A DNA stretch of 47,741 nucleotides from Chthonomonadia bacterium (GTDB lineage Bacteria; Armatimonadota; HRBIN16), in contig JABUFA010000028.1 in NCBI GenBank assembly GCA_013314755.1, positions 1-47,741 of the forward strand. Reading direction: 5' to 3'. Under the pieces are notes generated by a model, which did no database searches, had not been told where the DNA came from, and saw nothing but the letters and a program-made list of their open reading frames with translations. Within the stretch, counting starts at the first letter, position 1; each line of letters begins with the position of its first letter. Positions 1 to 7,352 of this stretch are shown in pieces. A program made the position numbers and the translations under genes.

Positions 1-78
1 TCGCAGGTGAGCGACTTCTGTTTCCAGAGCACTCAGACGCCTGAGCAGTTCCTCAATGGTTGGTGTGTTCTTGCGCAT
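1..78 (-). CDS. N-terminus of a coiled-coil protein, cut by the window edge
   Basis: Twenty-six residues are visible, read from an ATG at 78 to the left edge without a stop. They begin MRKNTPTIEELLRRL and continue as a charged amphipathic helix with leucines in heptad-like spacing (ELLRRLSALETEVAHL), so a short coiled coil at the N-terminus is likely. No Shine-Dalgarno is obvious upstream (AAACTCTTGCC). The rest of the protein lies outside the window, so no function can be given. It could equally be a small DNA-binding or toxin-antitoxin protein. Confidence 0.45.
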   Translation of the reverse strand, partial: MRKNTPTIEELLRRLSALETEVAHLR

Positions 79-150
79 GGCAAGAGTTTACCACATCTTT
101 GGTGAAATGAGTAGGTAGGTAGTTACGACATATCTTTCAAACCCTACAGG

Positions 151-444
151 TTGCCATGTCCGCCGGGGGCGGATATTTCGCACTGGTTGCGGGTAGCTTC
201 GTTTGGTGTACCCCTGACACAGGAGCGTCTCTCCGTTACCGTTCAGGCTCTGAACGGCGACATCGATGGTGACAATGAAGTTACCCTCCTTGACCATGGT
301 GCATTAGTTGCTTCCTTTGGCAGCATGTGCGGTGATCCAAACTGGAATCCTGCTGCAGACCTGGATGGTGATGAAGAGATAACCCTGTTTGACTTCAGCA
401 TCCTGGTTGGCAATTTCGGAGCGGTCGGTGAACCTAGCTGGTAG
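151..444 (+). pseudogene. Truncated dockerin-like protein remnant
   Basis: The last 60 residues carry two calcium-loop repeats, GDIDGDNEVTLLDHGALV and ADLDGDEEITLFDFSILV, and end NFGAVGEPSW. This closely matches the C-terminus of the intact secreted protein at 19868-20767, which has HWLRR, then GDIDGDNEV, then GDSNWNPDADLDGD. Here HWLRV is followed by an unrelated-looking stretch, and there is no signal peptide and no upstream Ig-like or catalytic domain. I read it as the 3' stump of a decayed secreted dockerin-type gene. A short expressed protein from the ATG at 151 cannot be excluded, but there is no good ribosome site. Confidence 0.6.
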
Positions 445-611
445 GATGAATAGCTGGGTATCTGGCTCTACGCGGTGTTCTGAAGGAGGAGAGGACAAGA
501 TCAATCCTCTTCTCCGAAACACTACTTCTCGACATTTAACTCAGCACCAAGCCGTTCAATTTCCTTTACGGACAGTGACCGATCGCGTCGCTGCGTATGC
601 CAGCCAGTCAC

Positions 612-1817
612 TCAAGGAACAACAAGGAGAATATCGCCCGCTCGTTTTCTGGGGTCGGCATGGGGGGAGAGTGGAACGCCGCCATCATCAACCCCGTTAG
701 GTCCGACGCTGTACAGAACGTATCTTGATCTGGCTGCACGGTAGACAAAGGGTTTTCCTGAGAACGGGTCAACAAAGTATGGACTCGCACCGAGACTTTC
801 TAAACCTGATGGATAGCGTCCATGAGTTCTCCGGTACAGCTCCAGTTGAAGGGCGATATAGAGAAGGCGAAGCCTCGCACGGACATGTAAGTAACGAGCG
901 ATTTGTGCGAAGATGTCAGCGGGTTCCCTGAGCACCAGTCCAGGAGGTAGGTTGCGGAGCGGTTGGGGATAATCCACTACCTGTATCTGCACGAAGGGTT
1001 TCTTAACCTGGCTAAGCCATTGTTCCGCATACTGCAGGGCCGCCTGTGTGATGGGGGCTTTAGGCATGAACAGCATCTCTTTTTCAAGAGACGAACGTGG
1101 GAAGTCCAGGCGAAAACCCCTTTGCGCCAGTCCACGTACAGTGCGCTGCCAGCCAATCAACGATGTGTGCAAATCCTGAGCGAGCAAAGAGTGCAGGGGA
1201 TACTCGTTGGCTAGCAGATGTTCCATGCGCTTAACGCCCTCCTGGAGAGATTGAATGTCAAGGTATGGGATTGAGGAGGGCATTACATCGCATATCGTAT
1301 TGATGCCTGTGATGTTGTAAGTGAGGTGTAGAAAAGTACCCCCCTGCAGTATCTTTTCAAAGAAAACCAGACCATCTATCGAAGCGTGCAGTGCTTGCCT
1401 GTATTGGCGCCTCTGTTCGAGCAGTTTCACTTCCGCTGCAATCAGACGTCCGATCGCCCAGTAGCCATCTACTGTAGGGTCACCGAGTCGGTATTCTAAG
1501 TGGTTTGCCTGCGCGGGCAGATGGACAAGTTGATGGACCCTGTTGAGCAAATCGCGATTGGCCAATACGACAGCCTGCTTCTGCGCTAGACTGCCGTAGT
1601 CCGGTAACTTCTCCAAGCGAGCCAATTCCTCGGCGCTTCGCACCTCCCGGGCGCACTGGACGAATTGCTCATAAGCGTTGTCGGGCGGTGGTGGCGGAGG
1701 TACGGGCAGGGAGAAGCGAGGAAGGGGGTTGCGAAAGTACACATATCCCCCATATCCCGCCCATGCAACCAAACAAACTCCAATCAGCAATGCAACGATA
1801 GCGGGTAATCGTTTCAT
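612..1817 (-). CDS. Membrane-anchored protein with pseudopilin-like C-terminus (401 aa)
   Basis: The start is ATG at 1817, giving MKRLPAIVALLIGVC; the frame is open further upstream, but that part overlaps the 67-aa gene and does not look coding. Residues 5-27 form one N-terminal membrane segment, followed by a proline-rich spacer (VPPPPPPP) and a long helical region with many Leu/Ala/Arg. The C-terminus has DPFSGKPFVYR and then YSVGPNGVDDGG, a motif I know from the ends of secreted pseudopilin-neighbour proteins in Planctomycetes and Armatimonadota. It is the third gene of a unit with the prepilin (2090-2971) and the small membrane protein, 11 bases after the latter. I infer a periplasmic or surface role linked to the prepilin; no enzyme family was recognised. 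Confidence 0.75.
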   Translation of the reverse strand: MKRLPAIVALLIGVCLVAWAGYGGYVYFRNPLPRFSLPVPPPPPPDNAYEQFVQCAREVRSAEELARLEKLPDYGSLAQKQAVVLANRDLLNRVHQLVHLPAQANHLEYRLGDPTVDGYWAIGRLIAAEVKLLEQRRQYRQALHASIDGLVFFEKILQGGTFLHLTYNITGINTICDVMPSSIPYLDIQSLQEGVKRMEHLLANEYPLHSLLAQDLHTSLIGWQRTVRGLAQRGFRLDFPRSSLEKEMLFMPKAPITQAALQYAEQWLSQVKKPFVQIQVVDYPQPLRNLPPGLVLREPADIFAQIARYLHVRARLRLLYIALQLELYRRTHGRYPSGLESLGASPYFVDPFSGKPFVYRAARSRYVLYSVGPNGVDDGGVPLSPHADPRKRAGDILLVVP

Positions 1818-1828
1818 GGGTGGCTGCC

Positions 1829-2032
1829 TTACTTCTCCCTTTCCATGCGCTCGAGGATTCTCTGGGCATGAGGAGGAGTATACGGAGTGATATTCGGTCC
1901 TGGTCCCGCCTGATACGTAGCGCTGCTCTGTCTGCGCTTTTCCCGGACGTAGCCAAAAGCCTGCCACAACACCAGCAGGATGGCTACGGTGAACAGGATG
2001 ATGTGCCAGGGCTTAATCTGGTTGCTCTGCAT
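1829..2032 (-). CDS. Small single-pass membrane protein (67 aa)
   Basis: The gene begins with ATG at 2032 behind a strong ribosome site, AAGGAGG, six bases away. Residues 9-27 (PWHIILFTVAILLVLWQAFGY) form one transmembrane helix. A basic stretch (REKRRQ) follows, then a short Pro/Gly-rich segment and a helical tail ending ERMEREK. By the positive-inside rule the tail is probably cytoplasmic. It sits between the DUF1559 prepilin and the 401-aa anchored protein, so I expect an accessory role in the same export or assembly process. The family is not recognised; its size and position resemble small membrane proteins next to DUF1559 genes. Confidence 0.75.
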   Translation of the reverse strand: MQSNQIKPWHIILFTVAILLVLWQAFGYVREKRRQSSATYQAGPGPNITPYTPPHAQRILERMEREK

Positions 2033-2051
2033 CGTTCGCCTCCTTAAATTG

Positions 2052-2079
2052 GCGCCAGCTCCCGTGTGGGAGCTGGCGC
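2052..2079 (-). promoter_or_regulatory. Intercistronic GC-rich hairpin after the prepilin gene
   Basis: A perfect 12-bp inverted repeat, GCGCCAGCTCCC / GGGAGCTGGCGC with loop GTGT, lies between the prepilin stop (2090) and the start of the 67-aa gene (2032). On the minus strand only a weak AATTT follows, so it is a poor intrinsic terminator. It is better explained as a partial terminator or an mRNA 3'-end stabiliser that would let the prepilin be made in excess over the two downstream genes. The role is inferred. Confidence 0.7.
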
Positions 2080-2089
2080 TGCTGCTAAG

Positions 2090-2971
2090 TTAGTCCTGAT
2101 AGCGCGTCCACATGTTCGGCGTGGTCTTGCGGAAGAACTTCACGTGACCGTCCGCCAGCACGTAGTTTGCGCCGCCCGTGTGCCGCTTGGCAACGCGCCC
2201 CACCTTCTCGCCGGCGATGTAGCAGCCACTTCCCACATAGCTGTTGCCGTAAGTGTCATACTCCACATCGGTGTCGCGCGGGAAGCGGAACATCGCCATT
2301 GTTCCCGATGGACCACCGTCCTGGGGGCATCTGGGGTCACCGTCGGCGATGGCTATGGTGCCGGCAATGTCCTCAATGGATGCCAGCGATGCACCAACGT
2401 CCATCACGGTGTCGATGCTTCCATCGGGAAGAACGACTGTGGCGGAGTAAGCAACGACACCGTGATAGCATCTCAGTCCCTCTCCTTGGTTTTGTGGACA
2501 ATCGCATCTGCTGCAGTATGCCGGGCTCTCGTTGTAGCCCTCATTGATGAGGTAACCCATCCGCCAGGGGCGTGCAGATGTGCCCAGCTCCTGTCCTACT
2601 GGGGTGTTGTACATGGAAGCGATAGGAGCACAGTTCAGGCGCGACGCCCCATCATTGGCAAACACCCTGTTGGTGCTGGGGCAGGCGTACATCTGCTGGT
2701 TCTTGATGTACGGATAGATGAGGTCCGCCCAGACGAAGCGGGGACAGTTGTCCCACAGGTTGGGGTAGGAATAAGAACCCACATAGACCTCATCGTAGTC
2801 CTGCGCGTACATCAGTGCGCCCAGCCCAATCTGCTTGAGGTTGCTCAGGCACGATGCTGCGCGCGCCTTCTCGCGCGCCTGGGCGAACACGGGAAACAGG
2901 ATGGCTGCCAGTATCGCGATAATCGCGATAACCACCAGCAGCTCAATCAGCGTAAACGCACGGTGTTTCAT
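2090..2971 (-). CDS. DUF1559 (H-X9-DG) prepilin-like protein
   Basis: The protein has 293 residues. It starts [17 protein letters not shown], a type IV prepilin/pseudopilin leader: cleavage by prepilin peptidase would fall before FTLIE, with N-methylation of the new Phe, followed by the hydrophobic assembly helix (to about residue 30). [16 protein letters not shown] follows, typical of Armatimonadota and Planctomycetes members. Near the C-terminus [12 protein letters not shown] is the H-X9-DG signature. Internal Cys residues may form disulphides outside the membrane. The family is secreted pseudopilins of unknown exact function. The ribosome site GGAGG lies about 12 bases before the ATG. The gene heads a three-gene unit with its own promoter (see 3044-3076). 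Confidence 0.93.
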   Translation of the reverse strand: MKHRAFTLIELLVVIAIIAILAAILFPVFAQAREKARAASCLSNLKQIGLGALMYAQDYDEVYVGSYSYPNLWDNCPRFVWADLIYPYIKNQQMYACPSTNRVFANDGASRLNCAPIASMYNTPVGQELGTSARPWRMGYLINEGYNESPAYCSRCDCPQNQGEGLRCYHGVVAYSATVVLPDGSIDTVMDVGASLASIEDIAGTIAIADGDPRCPQDGGPSGTMAMFRFPRDTDVEYDTYGNSYVGSGCYIAGEKVGRVAKRHTGGANYVLADGHVKFFRKTTPNMWTRYQD

Positions 2972-3043
2972 GGTTTGTGTAACCTCCCTCCAGAGATGTG
3001 ATTTTTAGTTAATTTATAGCTAGCACTACTTGTGCTTGCTACC

Positions 3044-3076
3044 ATTTAGTTTAGACTAAATAAACAGCTTTGTCAA
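3044..3076 (-). promoter_or_regulatory. Prepilin promoter with palindromic operator on the -10 box
   Basis: Read on the minus strand, TTGACA (3071-3076) and TAAACT (3048-3053) are separated by exactly 17 bases. A perfect 18-bp inverted repeat, ATTTAGTTTAGACTAAAT (3044-3061), covers the -10 hexamer, so a bound repressor would block RNA polymerase. The likely start site is near 3041, with a leader of about 70 bases before the ATG. The nearest regulator gene is the LacI-type gene at 3141-4226, which makes it the first candidate; that pairing is inferred. Confidence 0.75.
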
Positions 3077-3140
3077 CAGCGAAACTGAAACTTCTTGCCC
3101 GCCCTTTTTAAAACAGGATAAAAAAGTCTCCCTCCGCCCC

Positions 3141-4226
3141 TTATGCGGATGTCTTGCTGGACGCCCTGACCCTCAGATGCACCGGCAGCTTCGCCACCCG
3201 TTCCGCCGGGGTGCGTCCTTCGATAATATCTATCAGAAGCCTTGCCGCCACACGTCCCATCTCGGAAGCCGGCTGTTCGACCGTGCTCAGCGGTGGCTCG
3301 GTAAGCTGGGTAAAGGGCGTGCCGTCGTAGCCCACTATCGCCACGTCCTGGGGCACGCGCAGGTTCGCCTCTTTCACCGCCCGCAGGACGCCGATAGCCG
3401 AAACGTCGTTCGCAGCGAAGATGGCTGTGGGGGGATTCGGCATCTGCAGGAGGCGACACGTAGTTTCGTAAGCCGTTTGTTCCAGAAAGCCTGTCTCGAT
3501 CAACAGTTCGGGCGGAACTGGCAACCCTGCCTCCTGCATCGCTCGCTGGAAGCCATGCAAACGGTCACAGGCGTTGGGGACGTTCAGTGAGCCATGCAGA
3601 TGGGCGATGCGCTGATGTCCCTGCTCAATCAGGTGCCGGGTGGCGAGGTAGCCGCCCATTTCGTTATCGGCGTCTACTGCGACCATCTTCTCGCCGTACA
3701 CCTGCTGAGTGCCGACAACGGCAAGCGGTATCTGTGCCTCGCTCAGCTCCTTCAGCAGGGGTTCATCTTTGTAAGGCGCCAGGATAATCAGCCCCTCCAG
3801 GCGTCCGCTGTACACCGCGTTCAAGCACATCTCGCGCACGTCCTCGCTCATGGCGTAAATCATCAGGTGATAGCCCTGCGCGAAACCGGTGTCGGCGATA
3901 CCTCGCATTACTTCCGCAGACCACCAGCCTGCCAGCACCGAGTGGCGCACATAGAGCTGCAGGATGCCCAGCGTGCGGCTGCGCATTCCCGCCAGGCGGC
4001 GGGCGGCTTCGTTGGGGTAGTAGTTGAGCTCGCGGGCAATTCGCAGGATTTCGGCGCGTACAGCCGCGCTGACCCTCGCGCCCGGTTTGTTGTTCAGCAC
4101 ATACGAAACCGTCGCCTGCGAGACCCCTACCTTGTCCGCTATCACCTGCATGGTGACACGCCCGCTGGGGCGTCTGCCTTTTCGCTTCTTGGGTTTAGCC
4201 AAAGCGGCGTCCTGGAGCATGTCCAT
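3141..4226 (-). CDS. LacI-family transcriptional regulator
   Basis: Starting at ATG 4226, the protein has 361 residues; GGAAGG lies 8 bases upstream, better placed than for the GTG at 4235. A basic stretch (KPKKRKGRRPSGR) precedes the LacI helix-turn-helix, VTMQVIADKVGVSQATVSYV (residues about 24-45), and hinge, with NYYPNEAARRL near residue 70. The rest is a periplasmic-binding-protein-like effector domain: LGILQLYV, IAHLHG, IFAANDVSAIGVLRAV, VAIVGYDGTPF and LSTVEQPASEMG are all classic. It should bind a sugar-like ligand and regulate nearby carbohydrate genes. Candidates are its own promoter, the divergent DapA-type gene, and the prepilin unit downstream on the same strand. The ligand cannot be told from the sequence. 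Confidence 0.95.
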   Translation of the reverse strand: MDMLQDAALAKPKKRKGRRPSGRVTMQVIADKVGVSQATVSYVLNNKPGARVSAAVRAEILRIARELNYYPNEAARRLAGMRSRTLGILQLYVRHSVLAGWWSAEVMRGIADTGFAQGYHLMIYAMSEDVREMCLNAVYSGRLEGLIILAPYKDEPLLKELSEAQIPLAVVGTQQVYGEKMVAVDADNEMGGYLATRHLIEQGHQRIAHLHGSLNVPNACDRLHGFQRAMQEAGLPVPPELLIETGFLEQTAYETTCRLLQMPNPPTAIFAANDVSAIGVLRAVKEANLRVPQDVAIVGYDGTPFTQLTEPPLSTVEQPASEMGRVAARLLIDIIEGRTPAERVAKLPVHLRVRASSKTSA

Positions 4227-4251
4227 CCCGAACACCTTCCAGTTTTACGCT

Positions 4252-4269
4252 TAATCAGTATTCTGATTA
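4252..4269. promoter_or_regulatory. 18-bp palindromic operator candidate in the lacI-type/DapA-type divergent region
   Basis: TAATCAGTATTCTGATTA is a perfect inverted repeat with 7-bp arms and a 4-bp centre. It covers part of the -10 box and the expected start site of the regulator's own promoter. It also sits just 5' of a TATAAT (4268-4273) that could serve the divergent plus-strand gene. Its geometry (7-4-7) is the same as the palindrome on the prepilin promoter, though the half-sites differ. Autoregulation by the LacI-type protein is the simplest reading. Confidence 0.65.
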
Positions 4270-4295
4270 TAATCCCTTGAGTGTGCGCTTGTCAA
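4266..4295 (-). promoter_or_regulatory. Promoter of the LacI-type regulator
   Basis: On the minus strand both hexamers are perfect consensus: TTGACA (4290-4295) and TATAAT (4266-4271), 18 bases apart. The start would fall near 4259, leaving a leader of about 33 bases that holds the GGAAGG ribosome site. The -35 box lies inside a second inverted repeat, CGCTTG-T-CAAGCG (4286-4298). This flows into AAGCGTTTTC, which resembles the core of LacI/CcpA-type operators (AARCGYT). So this promoter has two candidate repressor sites. Confidence 0.8.
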
Positions 4296-4411
4296 GCGTT
4301 TTCGAGGAAAAACTGGTAAAAATTCGGTTGAAGCCGTTTTTGCACAGCACGCAAATCTGCAGGAATCTCGCCGTTGTGGTTCAAAGCTGAAGAGGGGAGG
4401 GTAGCGTATCA

Positions 4412-5425
4412 ATGAGCGTGCAGAGACCTTACGATTTCCTCACCGGGGTCATCGCGCCGTTCTGGACACCCGTAGAAGCGGATGGCAGGCTGGACCTGGC
4501 AGGCGTGCGCGCGATGGTGGACTATCTTGCCGACACGGGTGCAGTGCGCTCCATCTTCGGGCGCAGCGGAATGGGCAAGTGGCATACGTTCACGGTGGAG
4601 GAGACGAAACGGTTTACCGATGTGTTTGTTCCCGCCTGCAGGAAGCACGGACTGGGCGCGTTGATTGGAGCGATGGGCGAGTGTATCGGCAGAGAAAAGG
4701 GGGTTCGTCCCGACCCCGCGCGTTACACGGAGCAGAGCATCGAGTTAGTGGAATACGCCCAGAGAGCGGGAGCAGATGCAGCGGTGTTGATCATACCCGA
4801 TGTGTTACTGGCACAGGGTGCGTCGCCCGCGGAGGTCGTATGGCAGTACTACAGGACGGTTCATGACGCCACGCGACTGCCGCTGGTGCTGTATCAGCCC
4901 GGAGGCACCGATCCTGCCTATCAACTGACGCCAGAGCTGATGCGTCGGTTGATTACCCTGCCGCGCATTGCGGGACTGAAGCTCTCCACCAGCAGGGAAG
5001 AGGTATTTGCACCTATTGCCGAGGTGGTGCGCGGCACAGGTTTCGCCCTTATCGCGGGGGATGAGAGCTTCTACCTGCGTGCCTTAGAGCTGGGCGGCTG
5101 TGGAGTCATCGGCGGCGGCTGTATGTCGTGGCCCGAGGTGCTGTGGGCAGTAGGATACTACTATGGACGAGGCGATATGGTGCGGGCACGTCAGGCGCAG
5201 GAGACAGTGTGGAAGCTGGAGGCGATCAAGCGAGGAATGGACGGCTGTGTGCTGTGGAAGCAGGTAATGATTGCCAACGGCGCTCGGTTCCAGCCCTATG
5301 ACCGCAGCGGCACCCCTCCGTATCCCAGAGAGGTCGTTGCGGAGGCTCTGCAGGAGTGGAAACGGCTGACCGCCCCGTACCGAAGGCTCTGCCATGCACA
5401 ACGCGCGCGAAACAGGGTGGCGTAA
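4412..5425 (+). CDS. DapA-family (dihydrodipicolinate synthase-like) aldolase/lyase
   Basis: A protein of 337 residues with the TIM-barrel class I aldolase pattern of the DHDPS/N-acetylneuraminate lyase family. The Schiff-base lysine is K190 in IAGLKLSTS, and the catalytic tyrosine is Y161 in LVLYQPGG. The GTTGE loop of true DapA is replaced by FGRSGMGKW (residues 49-57). It is therefore probably not the lysine-biosynthesis enzyme but a sugar-acid or keto-acid aldolase or dehydratase. The ribosome site GAGGGGAGGG is a little far upstream. It lies divergent from the LacI-type regulator, fitting control by a sugar-like ligand. The downstream gene starts on the base after the stop, so the two are coupled. 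The substrate is unknown. Confidence 0.85.
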   Translation: MSVQRPYDFLTGVIAPFWTPVEADGRLDLAGVRAMVDYLADTGAVRSIFGRSGMGKWHTFTVEETKRFTDVFVPACRKHGLGALIGAMGECIGREKGVRPDPARYTEQSIELVEYAQRAGADAAVLIIPDVLLAQGASPAEVVWQYYRTVHDATRLPLVLYQPGGTDPAYQLTPELMRRLITLPRIAGLKLSTSREEVFAPIAEVVRGTGFALIAGDESFYLRALELGGCGVIGGGCMSWPEVLWAVGYYYGRGDMVRARQAQETVWKLEAIKRGMDGCVLWKQVMIANGARFQPYDRSGTPPYPREVVAEALQEWKRLTAPYRRLCHAQRARNRVA

Positions 5426-6127
5426 GTGCCTTTCGATGACCGCTACTATAATGACAGGGCGGCGCGGGAGCGCATGGTGCAGTACCAGCTGGAGGCGCGA
5501 GGCATCACCCATCCACGCGTGCTGGACGCCATGCGCAAGGTGCCCAGGCATCTTTTTGTCTCGCCCGAACGGATTCATGACGCCTATTCCGACCACGCCC
5601 TGCCCATCGGTGAGGGACAGACCATCTCGCAACCGTACATGGTGGCGCTGATGACCGAACTGCTGGACCCTGCGCCCTCGCACCGGGTGCTGGAGGTGGG
5701 CACGGGAAGCGGCTATCAGGCGGCGATTCTGGCGGAGCTGGCGAACGAAGTGGTGACCATTGAGCGCGAGCCATCCCTGTCTCAGCGGGCGCGGGAGGTG
5801 CTGTGGTCACTGGGTTACCGCAATATTACCTTCGTGGTTGGGGATGGCACGGAGGGATACCCACCGCTTGCCCCTTACGACGGTATCATTGTGACGGCAG
5901 GCGCGCCCTTTATCCCTCAGCCGCTGGTGGAGCAGCTTGCGCCCGGCGGCAGGCTGGTGCTCCCCGTAGGACACCGTTACGAGCAGGTGCTTACTGTAGT
6001 GCATAAGGATGAGCAGGGTGCGGTGCACCTCTCCGAGCACGGCTACTGCGTGTTTGTGCCCCTGATTGGCAAGCACGGCTGGCAGTCCGAAGCCGACGGC
6101 GAGTGGGAACCGGAGGGGATTGTGTAG
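5426..6127 (+). CDS. pcm: Protein-L-isoaspartate O-methyltransferase
   Basis: Starts with GTG directly after the TAA of the aldolase gene, which suggests translational coupling; 233 residues. It transfers a methyl group from S-adenosylmethionine to L-isoaspartyl residues of aged proteins, starting their repair. Visible family marks: RERMVQYQLEARGI near the N-terminus, VPRHLFVSPE (39-48), the substrate loop LPIGEGQTISQPYMVALM (59-76), SAM motif I LEVGTGSGYQAA (89-100), and the post-motifs VVGDGTEG (137-144) and LAPGGRLVLPVG (171-182). Length and all motifs are normal. It is convergent with the 406-aa gene, with a single base between stops. Protein repair is a common need in thermophiles, though pairing with a DapA-type gene is not a usual arrangement. 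Confidence 0.95.
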   Translation: MPFDDRYYNDRAARERMVQYQLEARGITHPRVLDAMRKVPRHLFVSPERIHDAYSDHALPIGEGQTISQPYMVALMTELLDPAPSHRVLEVGTGSGYQAAILAELANEVVTIEREPSLSQRAREVLWSLGYRNITFVVGDGTEGYPPLAPYDGIIVTAGAPFIPQPLVEQLAPGGRLVLPVGHRYEQVLTVVHKDEQGAVHLSEHGYCVFVPLIGKHGWQSEADGEWEPEGIV

Positions 6128-6128
6128 G

Positions 6129-7349
6129 TCATAGCTCGCGCCAGATGCAATACGCCTCCACGTGATACAGATTGTTCAGCAAAGGTTCAGTGTAGGCAAT
6201 AGCTCCGTATTCCGCCCCGTTGATGTGATGCTGTTTGCCCACGTGGTTGTTCCAGTCCACCCCTTCGGTCAGGAAACCATAGTCGCCGTAGTGATGTTTG
6301 GATATGCCCAGCAGGATGTCAGTGGCACGCTGTTTGTATAGCCGTTCGCGGCTCAGCTGATATGCCTCCAGATAGGCAATGCACGCTTCGGCGTTCTCCC
6401 AGAGGTAGGCGGTATCCCAGCTATCCTCCATATACAGCAGTCCCTTTGTCGCCACGCCGTTGCGGTCTTCAGGCATCACAAACCGCTCCAGACCGGGCAG
6501 TATCTTCTGAAGGGCGTAGTCCTTCAGCGATGGTTCATTCAGCACGTCGCCAGCGCGCACGAAGGTACGGAAAGCGATGGCATAGGCGACGTTCTCCTGC
6601 AGGTCATAGGTATCGTGATTGACGCTCCCGTAGAAGCCCTCTGCTCGAATGAAGGCATCCACCCCACGCTGGAGGTGCTGGCGGTAGTCGTCGAGTCCGC
6701 GCCGGGTCAGTTCCGTCCACATCCACAGCAGGTGCGTGCCGTCACCGCTGCGCTCAAAGATGGGGTCGCTGCTGCCTTCCGCGGCGTGTGGGTAGGGGGC
6801 ACCCTGCGGGGTAATCCGCCGGGGAAACCAGCCGTTAGCCAGCACGGGCGTGATGGCAGAGAGCCAGCGGGCAGTGGTATAAGCGCAGGTGGTCAGTGAC
6901 CGGCGCAGACTTGCATCTTCCGTGCGCTCCGCGCACTCCAGCATCTGCAGTACCACCCTTGCCACACTGCCCGGGCAGAACCAGTCGCGGTTATGCTTGA
7001 AGTTCAGGTAAAACGCGCCGCTGCGCACGTCGCGATACAGCCACTGCAGGCGACCGTGCACGTCCACAAAGTGCGCCAGCGTGTGGGCAATCAGCGCGTT
7101 GCCAGCGTGGACGCAATCCTCTCGCCCGAAGGCTTTGCCGTAGCGCAGAAGCACCGACGCCCCGCCGAGGCTGTTGCTCGCCCAGCCGGGTCCCTCCAAC
7201 GGTCCGAAGTCGTGCCACATCTGCGGCTCACCGTTCGGGTTCACAAAGGTGGAGTTCGCCCGCAGGTGTCCGTCACAGGGCGTCAGGCAGTGCAGGGCAA
7301 AGCGCACCGATTCTTCCGCGCTACGTCCGATTGTCTCCTGAATATCCAT
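6129..7349 (-). CDS. Probable (alpha/alpha)-barrel protein of a glycan-use operon
   Basis: A protein of 406 residues, no signal peptide, so probably cytoplasmic. It has repeating pairs of helices with aromatic-rich loops (MWHDFGPLEGPGWASNSLGGA, RDWFCPGSVARVVLQML, DPIFERSGDGTHLLWMW, LYMEDSWDTAYLWENAEACIAYLEAY, HHINGAEYGAIAYTEPLLNNL). This is the look of six-hairpin glycosidase or epimerase folds, but I do not recognise a named family. Conserved-looking acids (D and E in the WENAEA and MEDSWD segments) could be catalytic. It is the last gene of the operon running from 15735, and its ATG lies 3 bases after the hexosaminidase stop, with GGGGTGA as ribosome site. A role in trimming or isomerising released sugars is inferred from context. 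Confidence 0.8.
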   Translation of the reverse strand: MDIQETIGRSAEESVRFALHCLTPCDGHLRANSTFVNPNGEPQMWHDFGPLEGPGWASNSLGGASVLLRYGKAFGREDCVHAGNALIAHTLAHFVDVHGRLQWLYRDVRSGAFYLNFKHNRDWFCPGSVARVVLQMLECAERTEDASLRRSLTTCAYTTARWLSAITPVLANGWFPRRITPQGAPYPHAAEGSSDPIFERSGDGTHLLWMWTELTRRGLDDYRQHLQRGVDAFIRAEGFYGSVNHDTYDLQENVAYAIAFRTFVRAGDVLNEPSLKDYALQKILPGLERFVMPEDRNGVATKGLLYMEDSWDTAYLWENAEACIAYLEAYQLSRERLYKQRATDILLGISKHHYGDYGFLTEGVDWNNHVGKQHHINGAEYGAIAYTEPLLNNLYHVEAYCIWREL

Positions 7350-7352
7350 CGC

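Noticed and set aside
2066-3001. Plus-strand open frame of 311 residues opposite the prepilin gene
   Set aside because: It lies fully antisense to a gene with diagnostic motifs, has no ribosome site and a composition rich in His/Ala/Gly as expected from a shadow frame in GC-rich DNA.
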